In this document: positions 1 to 10,852 of the stretch, in pieces
Numbering within the stretch: the first letter of the stretch is position 1
Layout: every line of letters begins with the position of its first letter
NCBI GenBank assembly: GCA_013076295.1
Contig: RQOL01000863.1
Span: forward strand, 682,001 to 746,000
DNA: 64,000 nucleotides
From: Sanderia malayensis
Lineage: Eukaryota > Cnidaria > Scyphozoa > Semaeostomeae > Pelagiidae
Direction of reading: 5' to 3'
The notes under the pieces: model-generated
Seen by the model: only the letters and a program-made list of their open reading frames with translations
What the model was told of the DNA's origin: nothing
Database searches by the model: none
Made by a program: the position numbers and the translations under genes

Positions 1-783
1 TCCAGTGCCAGTTGACTATCACTATTGTTATCATAAAACAGACGAGTCCTAATTGATCCCACATCTCAAGAATTACTAAAAATTGACGGAAACCTTACCT
101 GCTTTGTTTCGAATCTTATTTTTGATATCATATATTGTCGTTTGATTGTTGACAGTCAGTCTAGTTGTTCTTCCATTTAGGTTTCTTACGGATATCTGAT
201 AATCTAGAACAAGCAGACACATGGTTGGAGACTGGAATGATCTCTCGTTTACGGTCTTATTAATTAGATATAAACAGTATTCATATACTTTCATACTTGG
301 TATCTCTATGTGGTGATTTACGACTGCTACAGATCAGGTGTAGGATTTTGCAGATGTAATTTTCCGACGTTACACGTTTTTTTATATTTATTTGGATTAG
401 CATCAAGTACTAAAAGCTTCTTAATTCTTTTGCAATTTTCCAGAAACCATCTTATCGTTTTGAACAGTGGCGTAACAGGTCAGTGTGTGGGGCCCTTAAT
501 CAAAGTAGTGCTTTGGGGCCCCTATACTTTTGCAAATCAAGTTTACAGGCCGAGATTTCCCTTAACTGCATAAATTTTTTACAGCGTTATACAAGTTTTA
601 AACAATATTAATTGATATCAACAAGGCAATTATTAAGATACCAAATCAGGTTAAATAGAATAATTCTTACCAAAATCGTTCAGAAATTTTCGCGTGGCCC
701 CCTTCCAGGCCCACCTGTTTGGGGGACCTTTGTTTTGTGCTTAAAGGTGCACACCGCGTGTTATGCCATTGGCGTGGAAATTT
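1..783. repeat. Left copy of a duplicated segment (pair with 62764-64000)
   Basis: The first base of the window aligns with base 62764 and the match runs to the right edge of the window, so both edges cut the duplication and its true length is unknown. The copies are colinear with scattered substitutions. The only large difference is a 452-bp gain in the right copy (a 444-bp transposon plus its 8-bp target duplication). The segment carries the first coding exon of a ubiquitin-like gene on the minus strand. It could be a dispersed gene duplication, or two haplotypes placed in one scaffold by the assembler. Confidence 0.9.
99..222 (-). CDS. Ubiquitin-like protein, first exon only (copy 1, partial)
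   Basis: This minus-strand exon encodes the N-terminal half of a ubiquitin fold. It reads YQISVRNLNG, then TTIYDIKNKIRNKA, matching the beta1-turn-beta2 and helix of ubiquitin (Q2 to about E34). It ends at a canonical GTAAGG donor (GT at 98-97). The exons for the rest of the fold would lie left of base 1, as shown by the complete paralogue at 62274-62985. I placed the start at the ATG at 222 by analogy with that copy. An upstream in-frame ATG at 294 is open in this copy and would add 24 residues. A TCTAG or TATCAG acceptor just downstream (204, 196) is also possible if a further 5' exon exists. Whether this copy is functional cannot be judged. Confidence 0.7.
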
Positions 784-1795
784 GAAGTATTTTTAGACGG
801 ATAGAAACTGAGATCGTCGCGAAAATAGCCCATGCAACTTATGCATTTCAATCTTTCTCAAGAAAAATTAGCAAGATTTTTGATAGAAAGACCCAAATGA
901 ACTTTTTTTGAAAATGGAATTTTTACAGTGTCCTTGTTATTTTGAACCGAGTACTAAAGTTTCTTAATTTTTTGGTCATCTTGGTTTTAGTTGCCTATAA
1001 ATCTTTATAAAATGCTACAAAATATCTCGGTTAGAAAGTGAAATTGTTCAATAATCGAGCAGAGAAATAGCAATAGCCAGGAATATATACTCATGCGAAA
1101 TATCGAACTGTTGGTACAGCGAATATTGTCACTATGCCCAATGGCATTTGTGTCATTATGGCATTGTTTTGTACCATAGCGGGAGTCTATTGTATAGCTA
1201 TATAGGATATATGCATGGGGATTGTTATTCTACTGTTATGAGATTCTATTATGATTTGAAAACCATATAATCACCGCCTGGACAATCACCCCCGCCTTGA
1301 TGATGATGATGATGATGTTGATGCTGCTCATAACCTCCATGTTCTCCATGATTATTGTCGTTGCTTGAACCTGGTCAGAAAATATTACATTACATAGCAT
1401 TAACCAGAGGCGTTGGACCGTACTAAGAAGTAGGGGAACGCCACAATAAAAAAGGCATGAACCGCCTCCGGCCCCTACGCCATTGCTATTGACCAGAATA
1501 GATGTGCGATTCATGAGTTTTTAAAGATGCTGCTATGTTGTTTCAGTGTCGATCAGTAACCAACTACAAAATGTTCTCAATTACTCGAACCAGAATGTGA
1601 CCGATCGTGTTATCAAGGCCCTGGACATTCGAAGCATTTCAATGTAAAAGGTGCACTATTGTGGGCATTATTTCTCACAAAAGAGACACGTTCTTCGTGG
1701 GTTACAACCAAAAAGGGACAATGTTTGGGGGTCTCTTTCTTAAGTAGAATAAAACTGAAATTTACGTCCTGGTTGTTGTTCGAGTCATCAGTGGT
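784..1795. other. No gene seen; degenerate repeat and GAT microsatellite
   Basis: I see no convincing coding exon. Around 860-1015 there is a degenerate copy of a dispersed AT-rich repeat (aagtttcttaattttttgg, then tttagttgcctataa) that recurs near 13990-14140. A short ATG/GAT trinucleotide run lies near 1300-1320. The ORFs here have no recognisable domain. Confidence 0.5.
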
Positions 1796-1950
1796 TCAAG
1801 TTATCGGCGATTTTACTCTACCAATAGAAACCCATGCAATTCGATAACGCCAAAAGGCGACACCGTTTCGACGGAGCCTTTTGCGTTTACTTCTGGCACC
1901 AGGTAAAATGAAACAAATTCTGCATTTAAGTAGGATTATATGCGTCTTAC

Positions 1951-2404
1951 CTTCCCATTCATCGTCTGATGGCGGTGGTTCGTGTCCTGTATCATTCGAC
2001 ATGTTTCTTTCGTTGCTTGCTTTGCCAATGTTTGCCAAAATATATTGCTCTAAGTTTATATCGCTCTAAGTTTCCAAAATTTCCTTGTATGATAACATGG
2101 TTTCTTCTGATTTTATACTACTTCGAAGGGAATTTTCTCTTGCTTATCCTTCTGTATCTCGGACGGGGTATGGTCCACATTGAGGACACATGTGCCACTC
2201 GGCAAGTGCTTGTCCACATTCTGATTGAAAGTTCCCCTTGTTTGCAACAGCTTTGTCTTCCACAGCCAAAATATCACCTTGAATTTCATTGCCATACATT
2301 TCCCGCTCAAATTTATCACAAATTCCATTGACTTCCATTGCAATGCCTTCTTCATTTTGATGAGAATTTTCAGTTGCCTCAACGTATTTCACGCTCAAAA
2401 ACAA
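1951..2404 (-). other. Possible exons of an unrecognised minus-strand gene or gene relic
   Basis: Two minus-strand stretches look mildly coding. One, 2404 to 2144, is an open frame of 86 codons that ends with a Cys-pair motif (MCPQCG) and a stop. The other, 2002 to 1951, starts with ATG, encodes MSNDTGHEPPPSDDEWE and ends exactly at a GTAAG donor. I recognise no family. The acidic GHEPPP segment resembles the end of the small plus-strand ORFs at 3258 and 4860 (GHEPPPE), which hints at a shared repeat or exon module. It could equally be non-coding. Confidence 0.25.
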
Positions 2405-2556
2405 CTACACTGTCCCCCCTAAGCCAGTTTTAGTACAAGGGAAACTTGCATGGCCGTATATTAAGAAAAGGGTTTTTTCAGATGACCAATCCTTCTAGAA
2501 TCTTCGATTTGCTCGATGCATTTGGAAAGCACCCTTGCCTTACGCACTCAACCTCA

Positions 2557-3533
2557 TGGGCTTCACCCAAATCGTACTATAAAGTGGCAGTGGGAGATAC
2601 CCTTTGTCTTATTTTATGTGTATGCAAAATTTAAAGTATCTCTAATACTTAGTATGCATATTATGTAAAAATCATCAATTTTTGTTCTAGAGCCCTGGGA
2701 AATTCCCTGCGCCTTATGGCATAATATGCCGTAATATTTCCCCATGGCACTAAGTTAAGTGTTGTGCTGTTATGCTTGGGAAAATAACCATGGCCGATAT
2801 GTTTAATGTTAAGAAAAGGGAATTCCCGATTGCTTAATGCTTCAAATAACGCGAAGGTATTTCCAGCCAACTTCATTTTCCATCAAAAAGAACTATTGAG
2901 CAGATCTCTACTACATCGCCAGAATTGTTGAAAGTTCATTGAATTTTACTTGTAAGATATGCTTTACTATTTGTTTATTTTATTTTGAGTATTATCCATG
3001 CATTTCTTTCCTTCTTGGATGCATTACACATTTATATTCACTTGTTCTTTGCTGTACCCTAGCATTGAATACTTCAGTCTGTTTAGAATACTGATTATTT
3101 TAATGTTGATGTTTTGTTTATTTTGTAGTTTCATTATATATCACAGTAACGATACTTAATTAATTACTGATTTATGAATTTACTAATGCAAATGTCATTG
3201 ATAACACGATACTTATCTTGTTCATTCTAGAATTTTCTTGCAAGGGAGAGATAAGAAATGGACAAACAACCGAAGGGAAAGCCTGGTCCAAAACCAAAGC
3301 CTTCGACAAGCATCATATCTGCAGGATCAACTCTTAATGGACCACGTGGTCACGAGCCTCCTCCAGAGGACTCTTAATTCAAGTTTTCCAGATGAAGGTC
3401 ATTCAATTTACAGCATGCTTTTACTTGAACAATGTAGAAGTCGGGTGAATTTTATAAGAGCTGGATAATGTTTTCACCTTAAAGACTGTACTTCAGAGTA
3501 ACTCATTTTGATATAGAGGCTTAATTTAGAGCG
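2557..3533 (+). repeat. Tandem segmental duplication, copy 1
   Basis: This segment is repeated about 1.6 kb downstream (4206-5133), with high similarity from the ttcacccaaatcgtac start to the gaggcttaatttagag end. The offset drifts from about 1649 to 1598 bases because of small indels. Each copy carries a palindromic-looking block (gggaattccc motifs) and, after a TTCTAG acceptor-like site, a 39-codon ORF. Confidence 0.85.
3258..3377 (+). CDS. Small Lys/Pro-rich ORF (39 codons), duplicated
   Basis: The frame starts MDKQPKGKPGPKPKPSTS and ends GHEPPPEDS-stop. It sits 25 bases after an acceptor-like TTCATTCTAG. The second copy of the duplication keeps the same start, length and stop with a handful of substitutions, including two silent ones and several amino-acid changes. 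That is weak evidence for selection. No family is recognised. The KPGPKPKP stretch is basic and low complexity, as in DNA-binding tails. It may be the terminal exon of a larger gene, or chance. Confidence 0.3.
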   Translation: MDKQPKGKPGPKPKPSTSIISAGSTLNGPRGHEPPPEDS

Positions 3534-4205
3534 TATGGTTAACATTATGTAAATATGCAATATAGCTCCAACTCAAAAGAAGAAGAGGGTGTTGCAGTTA
3601 TTATTTTAGTTGCTATGAATTGTTATGAAAGTTAAATTATTGCAATTTCTGGCGTCATTTTTTTTATTTCGAGAAATGCTATCATCTGCACGTATGCATT
3701 TTCAATGTTGATGCAACCTGATTCTGCAACAAGGCATAACCGGCCAAAGTATTGGCTTTGTTGTTAGCTATATCTCCATCATCAATTCTTGCTTGTTGTG
3801 AACAGTGGATACTTGCTTCCGTTCTAACGACTCCGTTAAGGATAGCCGCGCGGAGTTAGCATGCGAGCAGCAAGATTTAAGATTGAAAATCAATTAATAT
3901 TTTTCTGATGGTTGTCTTGCTAGCAACATGATGTCATACAAATTTTTTTGATTATATAAAGATGCCGCATATTTACATTTTCATTCTGGTCCTAAGATAT
4001 TTCCAACTGTTTCGTAAAAATTTAAAAGAAAAGTGTTTGATATAATCAAATGATCAATCAAATCACGTATAATTAGTATCATATTTTCAGCTGTTTTATA
4101 TAGTAATTCAAAAGTAAGAATCATACATATGGATGAGACCGATTCTCTAACGATAAATATGGGTTTTGTTAAAGCTTAATTATGAAAAAATATCCTACAG
4201 TCTTG

Positions 4206-5133
4206 GGCTTCACCCAAATCGTACGTTAAAGTGGCAGTGGGAGATACCCTTTGCTTTATTGTATGTGTATGCAAAATTTAAAGTATCTCTAATACTTACA
4301 ATTCGTCAATTTTTGTTCTAGAGCCCAGGGAAATTCCCTGCACCTTATGGCATAATACGCCGTAATATTTCCCCATGGCACTAAGTTAAGTGTTGCGCTG
4401 TTATGCTTGGGAAAAAAACCATGGCCGATATGTTTAATGTTAAGAAAAGGGAATTCCCGATTGCTTAATGCTTCAAATAACGCAATGGTATTTCCAGCCA
4501 ACTTCATTTTCCATCAAAAAGAACTATTGAGCACATCTTTACTACATCGCCAGAATTGTTGACAATTCATTGAATTTTACTGGTAAGAATATGCTTTACT
4601 ATTTGTTTATTTTCTTTTAAGTATTATCCATGCATTTCTTTGTTTCTTGGATGGATTACACATTGATATTTACTTGTTTTTTTTTGCTGTGCCCTAAGCA
4701 TGGAATACATACTTTTATTTATTATATAGTTTCATTTTATATCGCAGCAATGATACTTAATTTGATGTATTATTTATCAATTTACTTATGCAAATGCGAT
4801 TGATAACACTATACTTATCTTGTTCATTCTAGAATTTTGTTGCAAGGGAGAGATAAGAAATGGACAAACAACCGAAGGGAAAGCCTGGTTCAAAACCAAA
4901 GCCTTCGACAAGCATCATATCTGCAGCATCAACTCTTAATGGACCACGTGGTCACGAACCACCTCCAGAGAACTTTTAATTCAAGTTTTCCAGATGAAAG
5001 TCATTCAATTTACAGCATGCTTCTACTTGAACAATGTAGAAGTCGGGTGAATTTTATAAGAGCTTGATAATGTTTTCACCACAAAGACTGTACTTCAGAG
5101 TAACTCATCTCGATATAGAGGCTTAATTTAGAG
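4206..5133 (+). repeat. Tandem segmental duplication, copy 2
   Basis: This is the second copy of the 2557-3533 segment, with scattered substitutions and small deletions. The 0.67 kb between the copies is AT-rich and unique, with no gene seen. Confidence 0.85.
4860..4979 (+). CDS. Small Lys/Pro-rich ORF (39 codons), second copy
   Basis: This is the paralogue of the ORF at 3258-3377, with the same start, length and stop position. Changes include P to S, G to A and a changed C-terminal pair (ENF instead of EDS), plus silent changes in the GHEPPP segment. It follows the same acceptor-like TTCTAG. Function is unknown. Confidence 0.3.
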   Translation: MDKQPKGKPGSKPKPSTSIISAASTLNGPRGHEPPPENF

Positions 5134-5230
5134 CATATTCATTTTATAGCTTTAACTTGTAGCATACTTTTCAAGTTTGCCATTAGCATACATATTGTAC
5201 GTCAAAAACCTAATTATTTAATTTACTAAT

Positions 5231-5836
5231 TTAATTCAAGACCACGTTGTGATTTCCATCTGTGTATTTTATTCTTTGAAGATTCCATATGTTGTGAAGT
5301 GAAGTTCGTTTTCTTTTATCTTGGTCTTTTACCCTGCGATGCACTTTTGACGTGCACATGTCATCGTTTCGTGCACACGTGTCGTTACCAGTATGTTGCG
5401 CCTGTATCGCTTCTCGCATCCAAAATACAACGGGTTTGGCTATTTCTAGCTCGCTGTTTTCAGATATCGCACGTTCAGATCTGTAGCTATACCTTGTCAT
5501 GAAACCATTGGCAGCACTGTAACGTTTTGAATAAGTCATCGGGGCTTGGCTCTCTCTCTCTCTCTCTCTCTCTCTGTGGAACGCTCGCGTCAATGGGACA
5601 TCGCGCGGCAAACCAACACCTGCCAAAGCGGCTTTATTAGCAATTTGTTCATGTGTAGCAATACTATAACTACCACTACCTTTAGCTATTCCAACCTCCA
5701 CCCTTTCTAAGTAACGTTCTAACATCTTTAACCATGTTAGTTTTTGACCGCCTCTTGCCTTTTTCACTGATCGTCTTTGCGCTTCTCTGAGTGCCTTCTT
5801 TGCTGGAGTACTTTCTGAAAAAGCGAAATTTTTCAA
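5231..5836 (-). pseudogene. Possible LINE tail relic
   Basis: The minus-strand frame (201 codons) begins with a basic segment containing RGGQKLTWLKMLERYLE. This resembles the conserved region after the reverse transcriptase of several non-LTR elements (R-G-x-P/Q-x-x-T-W-x-x-x-x-x-x-D-L). The frame then runs through a (GA)n microsatellite, translated as alternating Arg-Glu, and loses similarity. No polymerase motifs are present, so at best it is a fragment. The similarity is to a short motif recalled from the family and may be coincidental. Confidence 0.35.
5551..5575. repeat. (TC)n microsatellite
   Basis: About 12 perfect TC units, inside the open frame described for 5231-5836. Confidence 0.95.
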
Positions 5837-6018
5837 ATGCTGAGCTTTGCAAACGCTATTGTATGCAGGTCAGTAAGAAATATAAACTTGCTTTCGCAAT
5901 AGATTCACTGCACAACTTCAATGCCTGGATGCTTTGACTCAATATCCTCGCCAGTGATTACCAGGATGGGGCCTGTTTAGAGAGGAGCTTATTTAGGGGC
6001 GAGGCTTACTTAGGGGGG

Positions 6019-6041
6019 GCTTATTCGAGGATTTACGGTAT
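6019..6041 (+). mobile_element. Solo end of a CCGTAAATCC palindromic MITE
   Basis: The sequence ggcttattcgaggatttacgg, followed by TA, is the terminal repeat of the family seen complete at 26865-27326. Degenerate GGGGCTTA units precede it from about 5970, so this is a decayed or truncated copy. Confidence 0.6.
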
Positions 6042-6610
6042 TTAAAACCAGCGTTCATTTATTTGTTAATCAAAAGAAGGCCGCGGGCGTTTATTTAATT
6101 TTAAATTTTGTAGTTTATTAACCCTACTTGCTCTGCTTCTCTGTTTCTTATTTTGTGTATTTTAATCTATGCGGCTATGATAATGATTTTTATGACTTTT
6201 CATCAAATTTTGTGCTGGAAACGACGGTGTATTATGACAAAATAAAACTGGGGCGAATTTCATACCATTTCATACCATTAACATATTTCTATCAGGATTT
6301 TGGGAGGGGTTACCATGTATTTTGCCCCGTTGCGAAAAAACTCGGAACAAGTAATCATCTCATGGTGTAAAATCATTGTGGTGTACATGGAAATTAACTA
6401 CATTATATCAAATCATTGCTTTGTATCAATTTATATCAATTTATAGTTCCGAGAGGGTGGTATGTAAGATTGATCATTTAACAAGAAGGGATAACGGGAA
6501 AGGGCTGTAGGTAACACGGTAGCATTGTTCGGGTAATACAGGTTTCTAGTGTTCATCTTGAAGGAAAGCATTGAATGTTCCTAATTGGAAAATACTTTTA
6601 TAATTTGCAG

Positions 6611-8898
6611 ATGAGAGTTTGCAGGGAATGCTTTCAATCTGTGCTATGAAAAGTCAAGCCGGGGAACCCGTTCTTGCTATCAACGGTAAGAAACCACTGT
6701 ACCCTGCAGATGGCCAGATGGAAGGGATTTCTGGTCCTCGGAATGAATTTGGAATATCTGCACGTGTGGTGCTTGAAGACGTGCGAAGATTGCTAATTAT
6801 GTCTGCAAGTATTTACATGGTAAGTCATAGTCCGAAGAATTTTAACTGGCGCACTCAGCTCTTCAAAGGGTTAAAAAAGTCCAGTACTGGATTTTGAAAC
6901 CGAGAAAGTTGCATAAAGTTTTAAAGTGAAATTGCCTTGCAAGCACAAAGTACTTAATGTTGTGAATATCGTGTAGTATCTTTCGACAGTTGATGTTGAA
7001 AATGTTTTAAATAAAACTTTATTGCATCTCCGTCAATGCGCATGTTCAATAGCATAAAGATTTTCATTTTGTGCGAAATAAAGCCTGAAGAAATATAGCA
7101 CTGAAATTGAGAGCTTGCTAAGATTTCACAGCGCTGAAATATNNNNNNNNNNNNNNNNNNNNNNNNNNNNNNNNNNNNNNNNNNNNNNNNNNNNNNNNNN
7201 NNNNNNNNNNNNNNNNNNNNNNNNNNNNNNNNNNNNNNNNNNGCCATAAAGAAACATTCCGATCATGACCAGTCGTTCATTAATGACGTATATGTTCTGC
7301 TGTATCCTGACTACAAGGAAGTGATCACTGTTCCTGGAAATGATGAGCTGCCTTTCAAATTGAATGTTTACAAAGAAGAGCTGGGACGACCATATTCCCA
7401 ACTAAATTTCTACTTATGCCCACTGGCAGTTTTCGAGCCAGCTAGTGCAGAGGTCACTGAGGTCACTACCATTGTAGACAGTGATAGTGATCATGCTGAA
7501 GGGGGGAATGCACATTCTAAAGATTGTGATTCATTTACAGAAGAAATATTCAACTTTCCCCCTGCTTTTGAAACATTATTTTCAAGTGATCCTTGTCATT
7601 CGACTGAAACACTTAGCAAAGAAGATGATCCACCCCCTCAATTCGAAGGCGCAATGTCAGTTATGTTTTCAAGCTCAAATGTGGAAGACAAACCCAAAAA
7701 GGAAGATGAGATTCATCTTACTTACAGTGAAAAAATGGGAACTTTGTCCAGTGCTTTTTCAAGGGAATCTGAGGATAGAGAAACAGTTGTTTTGGCTGTG
7801 AGAAGAAGACGAGTGTGGCAAGATGCGTCGCAAAAACTTGCTAGGCTATTCAGGGATGGGGTCAAGCCAATAAGAGTGCAATTTATTGGCGAGGCAGGCG
7901 TAGATGCAGGAGGGCCTCTGAAAGAATTTTTTACCATCCTTTTTGAAGATGCAAAAAGGTTTCTATTCTGCACTGGAAATGGTGTGACATACACCTTTCT
8001 GCATGACACAGAGAGATTGCAAAATGGAGAGTTCCGTCTTTTTGGTACATTGGTGGCAATTGCCCTTATCCATGGATGTGCAGGTCCTCGCTACTTTATG
8101 CCTGCCTTGATCTCAAGAATTCTGAAGTGTCCATTTGTGAAACCAACTATTGCAGATATTCCAGACTTTGAGATTCAATCAAAGTTGAACCAAATAAAGG
8201 TTGCAGCCACGGAGGAGGAGTTCAATGAAAAGATAGACTCTTTTCCGGAAAGATTTTCTGCAGGGGTGATGAATCCATCCATTCGACACAAGGATAAGTA
8301 TGACTTTATTGACAAAGTTGCCTATCATTACTGCATTTTAGCATGTGCATCACAAATTGAGGATTTTATACAAGGTCTTGATGTATTGGGTCTTCTATCC
8401 ATACTACAGAATCACTATGAAGAAAGCAGACTGGAATTTAGCACCCCTGATTCGTTGAAGGCCTCAGATTTTCTTTCAGTTTTTGCAACAATAAATTACA
8501 CATGTGATGCTGATAAAAATGAAATGCGAGAGAAAGAAGAAGATGTCTACTTCAACCTCACAGGTTTCTTGGAAGGCCTTCAGTATGATTCCCAAGAAAA
8601 ACGTCAAACAATCGAATTGGAAGATGAAGCTGAGATTCACGTGGAGAGATGTGTTTCACTGGCCGATGTGCTAAAGTTCTGCAGTGGTTCAAAGTATATC
8701 ACCAAAGATATGGTTGGCAAAGGTTCCATTTCCTTCATTCACCCAAAACCAGAGCAGTATGGGATGGGTATTATGGCCAATACCTGCTCCTTGGTGCTAA
8801 CATTGCCTGTATCTCCACGATATTCTGCAACACCAGAGGCATTTCATGACAGCTTTGTGGAAGACATTTGTTCAGCTCCAGACTTTGGCATGATTTGA
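6611..8898 (+). CDS. HECT-domain E3 ubiquitin ligase, 3' part (G2E3-like), partial
   Basis: An upstream exon (6611-6819, acceptor TTTGCAG, donor GTAAGT) encodes a domain I do not recognise. The last exon is open from the end of the N gap (7243) to the stop at 8896-8898. It has an acidic linker, then a HECT domain: N-lobe motif FIGEAGVDAGGPLKEFF (from about 7890) and C-lobe with NTCSLVLTLP, whose TGC at 8785-8787 is in the place of the catalytic cysteine, and a terminal DFGMI. HECT ligases take ubiquitin from an E2 onto this cysteine and pass it to substrates. The compact HECT and its divergence resemble the G2E3-like proteins expanded in invertebrates, but I did not identify an N-terminal PHD part. 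At least one exon junction falls in or near the gap, so the gene is incomplete here. Assignment to HECT is firm; the subfamily is tentative. Confidence 0.85.
7143..7242. other. Assembly gap of 100 N
   Basis: Exactly 100 N separate two exons of the HECT gene. The round size suggests a scaffolding placeholder rather than a measured length, so order and spacing across it are not proven by sequence. Confidence 0.99.
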
Positions 8899-8947
8899 AG
8901 ATGTCATATTTGAGCAAAGTTATAGACATGTATGGCAAGTGAATATC

Positions 8948-9453
8948 ACCACAATCAGATGAACCCACTTTTTGGGTGTTTTTCCAATAAACTCCCCTTT
9001 GCAGGGAAACCTGATTTACTCAAAACAAGTTAAGTTTTTCGGATAAGCTGGGTGTGATTTTGTATCTGAAAGACTGGTTTTCTTAGGACAGATGAATACC
9101 TTTTTTAGATGGAGTGGGTCTTTCCCAGATCAACTAACTTGTTTTTCTCAGATATACAATGGGTCTTTTTCTAAGATACATAAGTCTTGGGGGGGGTTCA
9201 TTCCCATATTTTTCATTGCTCAGTTCGTGAGTTATAGCTTATGTAAACAATCTTTGTCACATCCAAGTATGACTCATCCTTGATGAAGCATGCAGCAGGA
9301 AGAAGGTTTAAAACCTGCTATATCTGAGAAAAACCCACTTACTTTGACGAAAACCCACTTATCAGAGAAACACAATTTTTCTGTTCTAGGTAAAAGGGGC
9401 TTCTGTGCAGAAAAAGTGAGTTATTGCAGTGAGTGGGTTTATCTGATTGTGCT
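8948..9453. mobile_element. TIR element (506 bp) in the HECT 3' flank
   Basis: The ends form an inverted repeat: ACCACAATCAGATGAACCCA on the left and the complement of TGGGTTTATCTGATTGTGCT on the right. The 6-bp sequence AATATC flanks both sides (8942-8947 and 9454-9459), as a target-site duplication would. There is no transposase ORF. An AATAAA at 8986-8991 lies in the left end, 88 bases after the HECT stop codon, and may serve as that gene's polyadenylation signal. Confidence 0.65.
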
Positions 9454-9580
9454 AATATCTGCTTGCCATTCACATGTGTAAAGATTATAAAACACTACAA
9501 TATTTTTAGTTCATTTGCTTGTTGCAGTCAATTTGTTTTGTTAAATGTTTTGTTAAATGTTTTCTTGGCTTGTTTAAGAA

Positions 9581-10852
9581 TTAGCATAGTTCAATTATCC
9601 TCGAAAATACTTGTTTTGCTTCATCCCATGTCTTGGGAGGAAAGCATAGTTGTTCCTCATTTACTACGTATTGAAAAAATTGGAACAGTTCTTCATCATG
9701 TTCATTCAAAATCGGTAATGCTTCTGCTTCGATGTTCCTTTGAGTGGTTACATTGTTAATCTCTGGCTCGCTGAGCTCTTTCTTTGAATCAGTGTGACCT
9801 GTTGCGTTTGGCATGAAAAAAAGAACATCGGGAATCCCGCCGACAGTGTCGTGCCTACTTTTCCTGATGTGGTGAGTATTCCAGTGGAACTTTACATTAT
9901 CCAACTCTGTCTGAAGAAAATCAGAAAATACGAACCACACACACTCCATATGGATGTGGTTACCAGGGATCAAAATTCCTTCCAAGACAAGATTCTTGAA
10001 AAAATCAATCACCCACGAAGAAAACGATTTTTTCATATGAGACCACCAGTTCTCTATACGTTGGTTGGAGGGTGAAAAACCATATCTATGAGCTCCTTCG
10101 TCTTGCCAAAGAAAACTTTGAATCCCTGCTATGATGCCGTTCTCTGTGCCACAATCAGTTTGGACAATCTGGGGACAGCATTTCAGTTCCCTTAATTTTT
10201 GGATAAAGAAAAAAGCCGTCACTAGGGGGTTGTTGTTGGTTCTTGTCACTCGAAGCCATAATATCTTTCGAGAAAATCCATCGATGCATCCGTGAATTGG
10301 TAAGCCATATGGCTTCAGTTTGTCATACCCATCGATGTGCCAACATGTGTTTGGACCTGGTGATGTATAGACCCTTCGATGTAAACGACGGGCTTGGCGC
10401 AGGGAAGTTCCTTCAGGATCAACATCTTTTAATAATCTCATCACCCTATCACGAGGGATAATAATGCCATATGAACATCTCAGGGTATTCCACATTCCCC
10501 TGTAGCCTTTTAAAGAGGATGGACCATGTATCTCTCTCTCTATGATCTCCCTAATAGATGCATCTGCTAAATTTTTATGCTGGTTTCTTGATAGACCATA
10601 CTCAGAAAGACGTCTTTTCAGTGTCCTGACACTGATTGAAATTCCTTGGTACTGTTGTAAAAACATTACGATTGTCTTGTTGGAAAAGTGACGTTTAAAA
10701 TAGTAGGTAATAGCCTCTTTCTCTGTTCTAAATTCAAATTTACCATCAAACTTTTGATATTCATGCTCTCCCTTGTGCACGATGGACCCACATTGACAGC
10801 AAAATACATCTTCGTGTAGGCCTAGATTGTGCCCGCATTGAGCGCAATACAT
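9581..10852 (-). CDS. Zinc-ribbon plus integrase-core (DDE) protein
   Basis: This intact intronless ORF of 423 aa lies on the minus strand. Residues 3-21 form a CxxC...CxxC zinc ribbon (MYCAQC, then FCCQC). Residues about 50-100 are helical and look like a DNA-binding HTH. The integrase core (RNase H fold) runs from about 165 to 300 with D174 (in CWHIDGYDKLKP), D233 (in QTDCGTENG) and E267 (in NQRIENWW), a D-x33-E spacing typical of retroviral/IS3-type integrases. The family resembles IS3EU-type eukaryotic transposases, often found as single-copy integrase-core genes in aquatic animals. No gag, protease or RT is nearby, and I did not find terminal repeats. It may be a live or recently live transposase gene, or a domesticated one; the intact triad and absence of stops fit either. 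It lies tail-to-tail with the HECT gene. Confidence 0.85.
   Translation of the reverse strand: MYCAQCGHNLGLHEDVFCCQCGSIVHKGEHEYQKFDGKFEFRTEKEAITYYFKRHFSNKTIVMFLQQYQGISISVRTLKRRLSEYGLSRNQHKNLADASIREIIEREIHGPSSLKGYRGMWNTLRCSYGIIIPRDRVMRLLKDVDPEGTSLRQARRLHRRVYTSPGPNTCWHIDGYDKLKPYGLPIHGCIDGFSRKILWLRVTRTNNNPLVTAFFFIQKLRELKCCPQIVQTDCGTENGIIAGIQSFLWQDEGAHRYGFSPSNQRIENWWSHMKKSFSSWVIDFFKNLVLEGILIPGNHIHMECVWFVFSDFLQTELDNVKFHWNTHHIRKSRHDTVGGIPDVLFFMPNATGHTDSKKELSEPEINNVTTQRNIEAEALPILNEHDEELFQFFQYVVNEEQLCFPPKTWDEAKQVFSRIIELC

Noticed and set aside
1659..2069. Plus-strand ORFs of about 62 codons
   Set aside because: No domain, biased AT-rich composition and overlap with a better minus-strand candidate.
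2661..4507. Minus-strand frames starting MKLAGNT in both duplication copies
   Set aside because: Similar because the DNA is duplicated; the block is palindromic, has no recognisable domain and no clear splice context.
6954..7401. Minus-strand ORFs running through the N gap
   Set aside because: Open only because N codons cannot stop; they overlap the HECT gene antisense.
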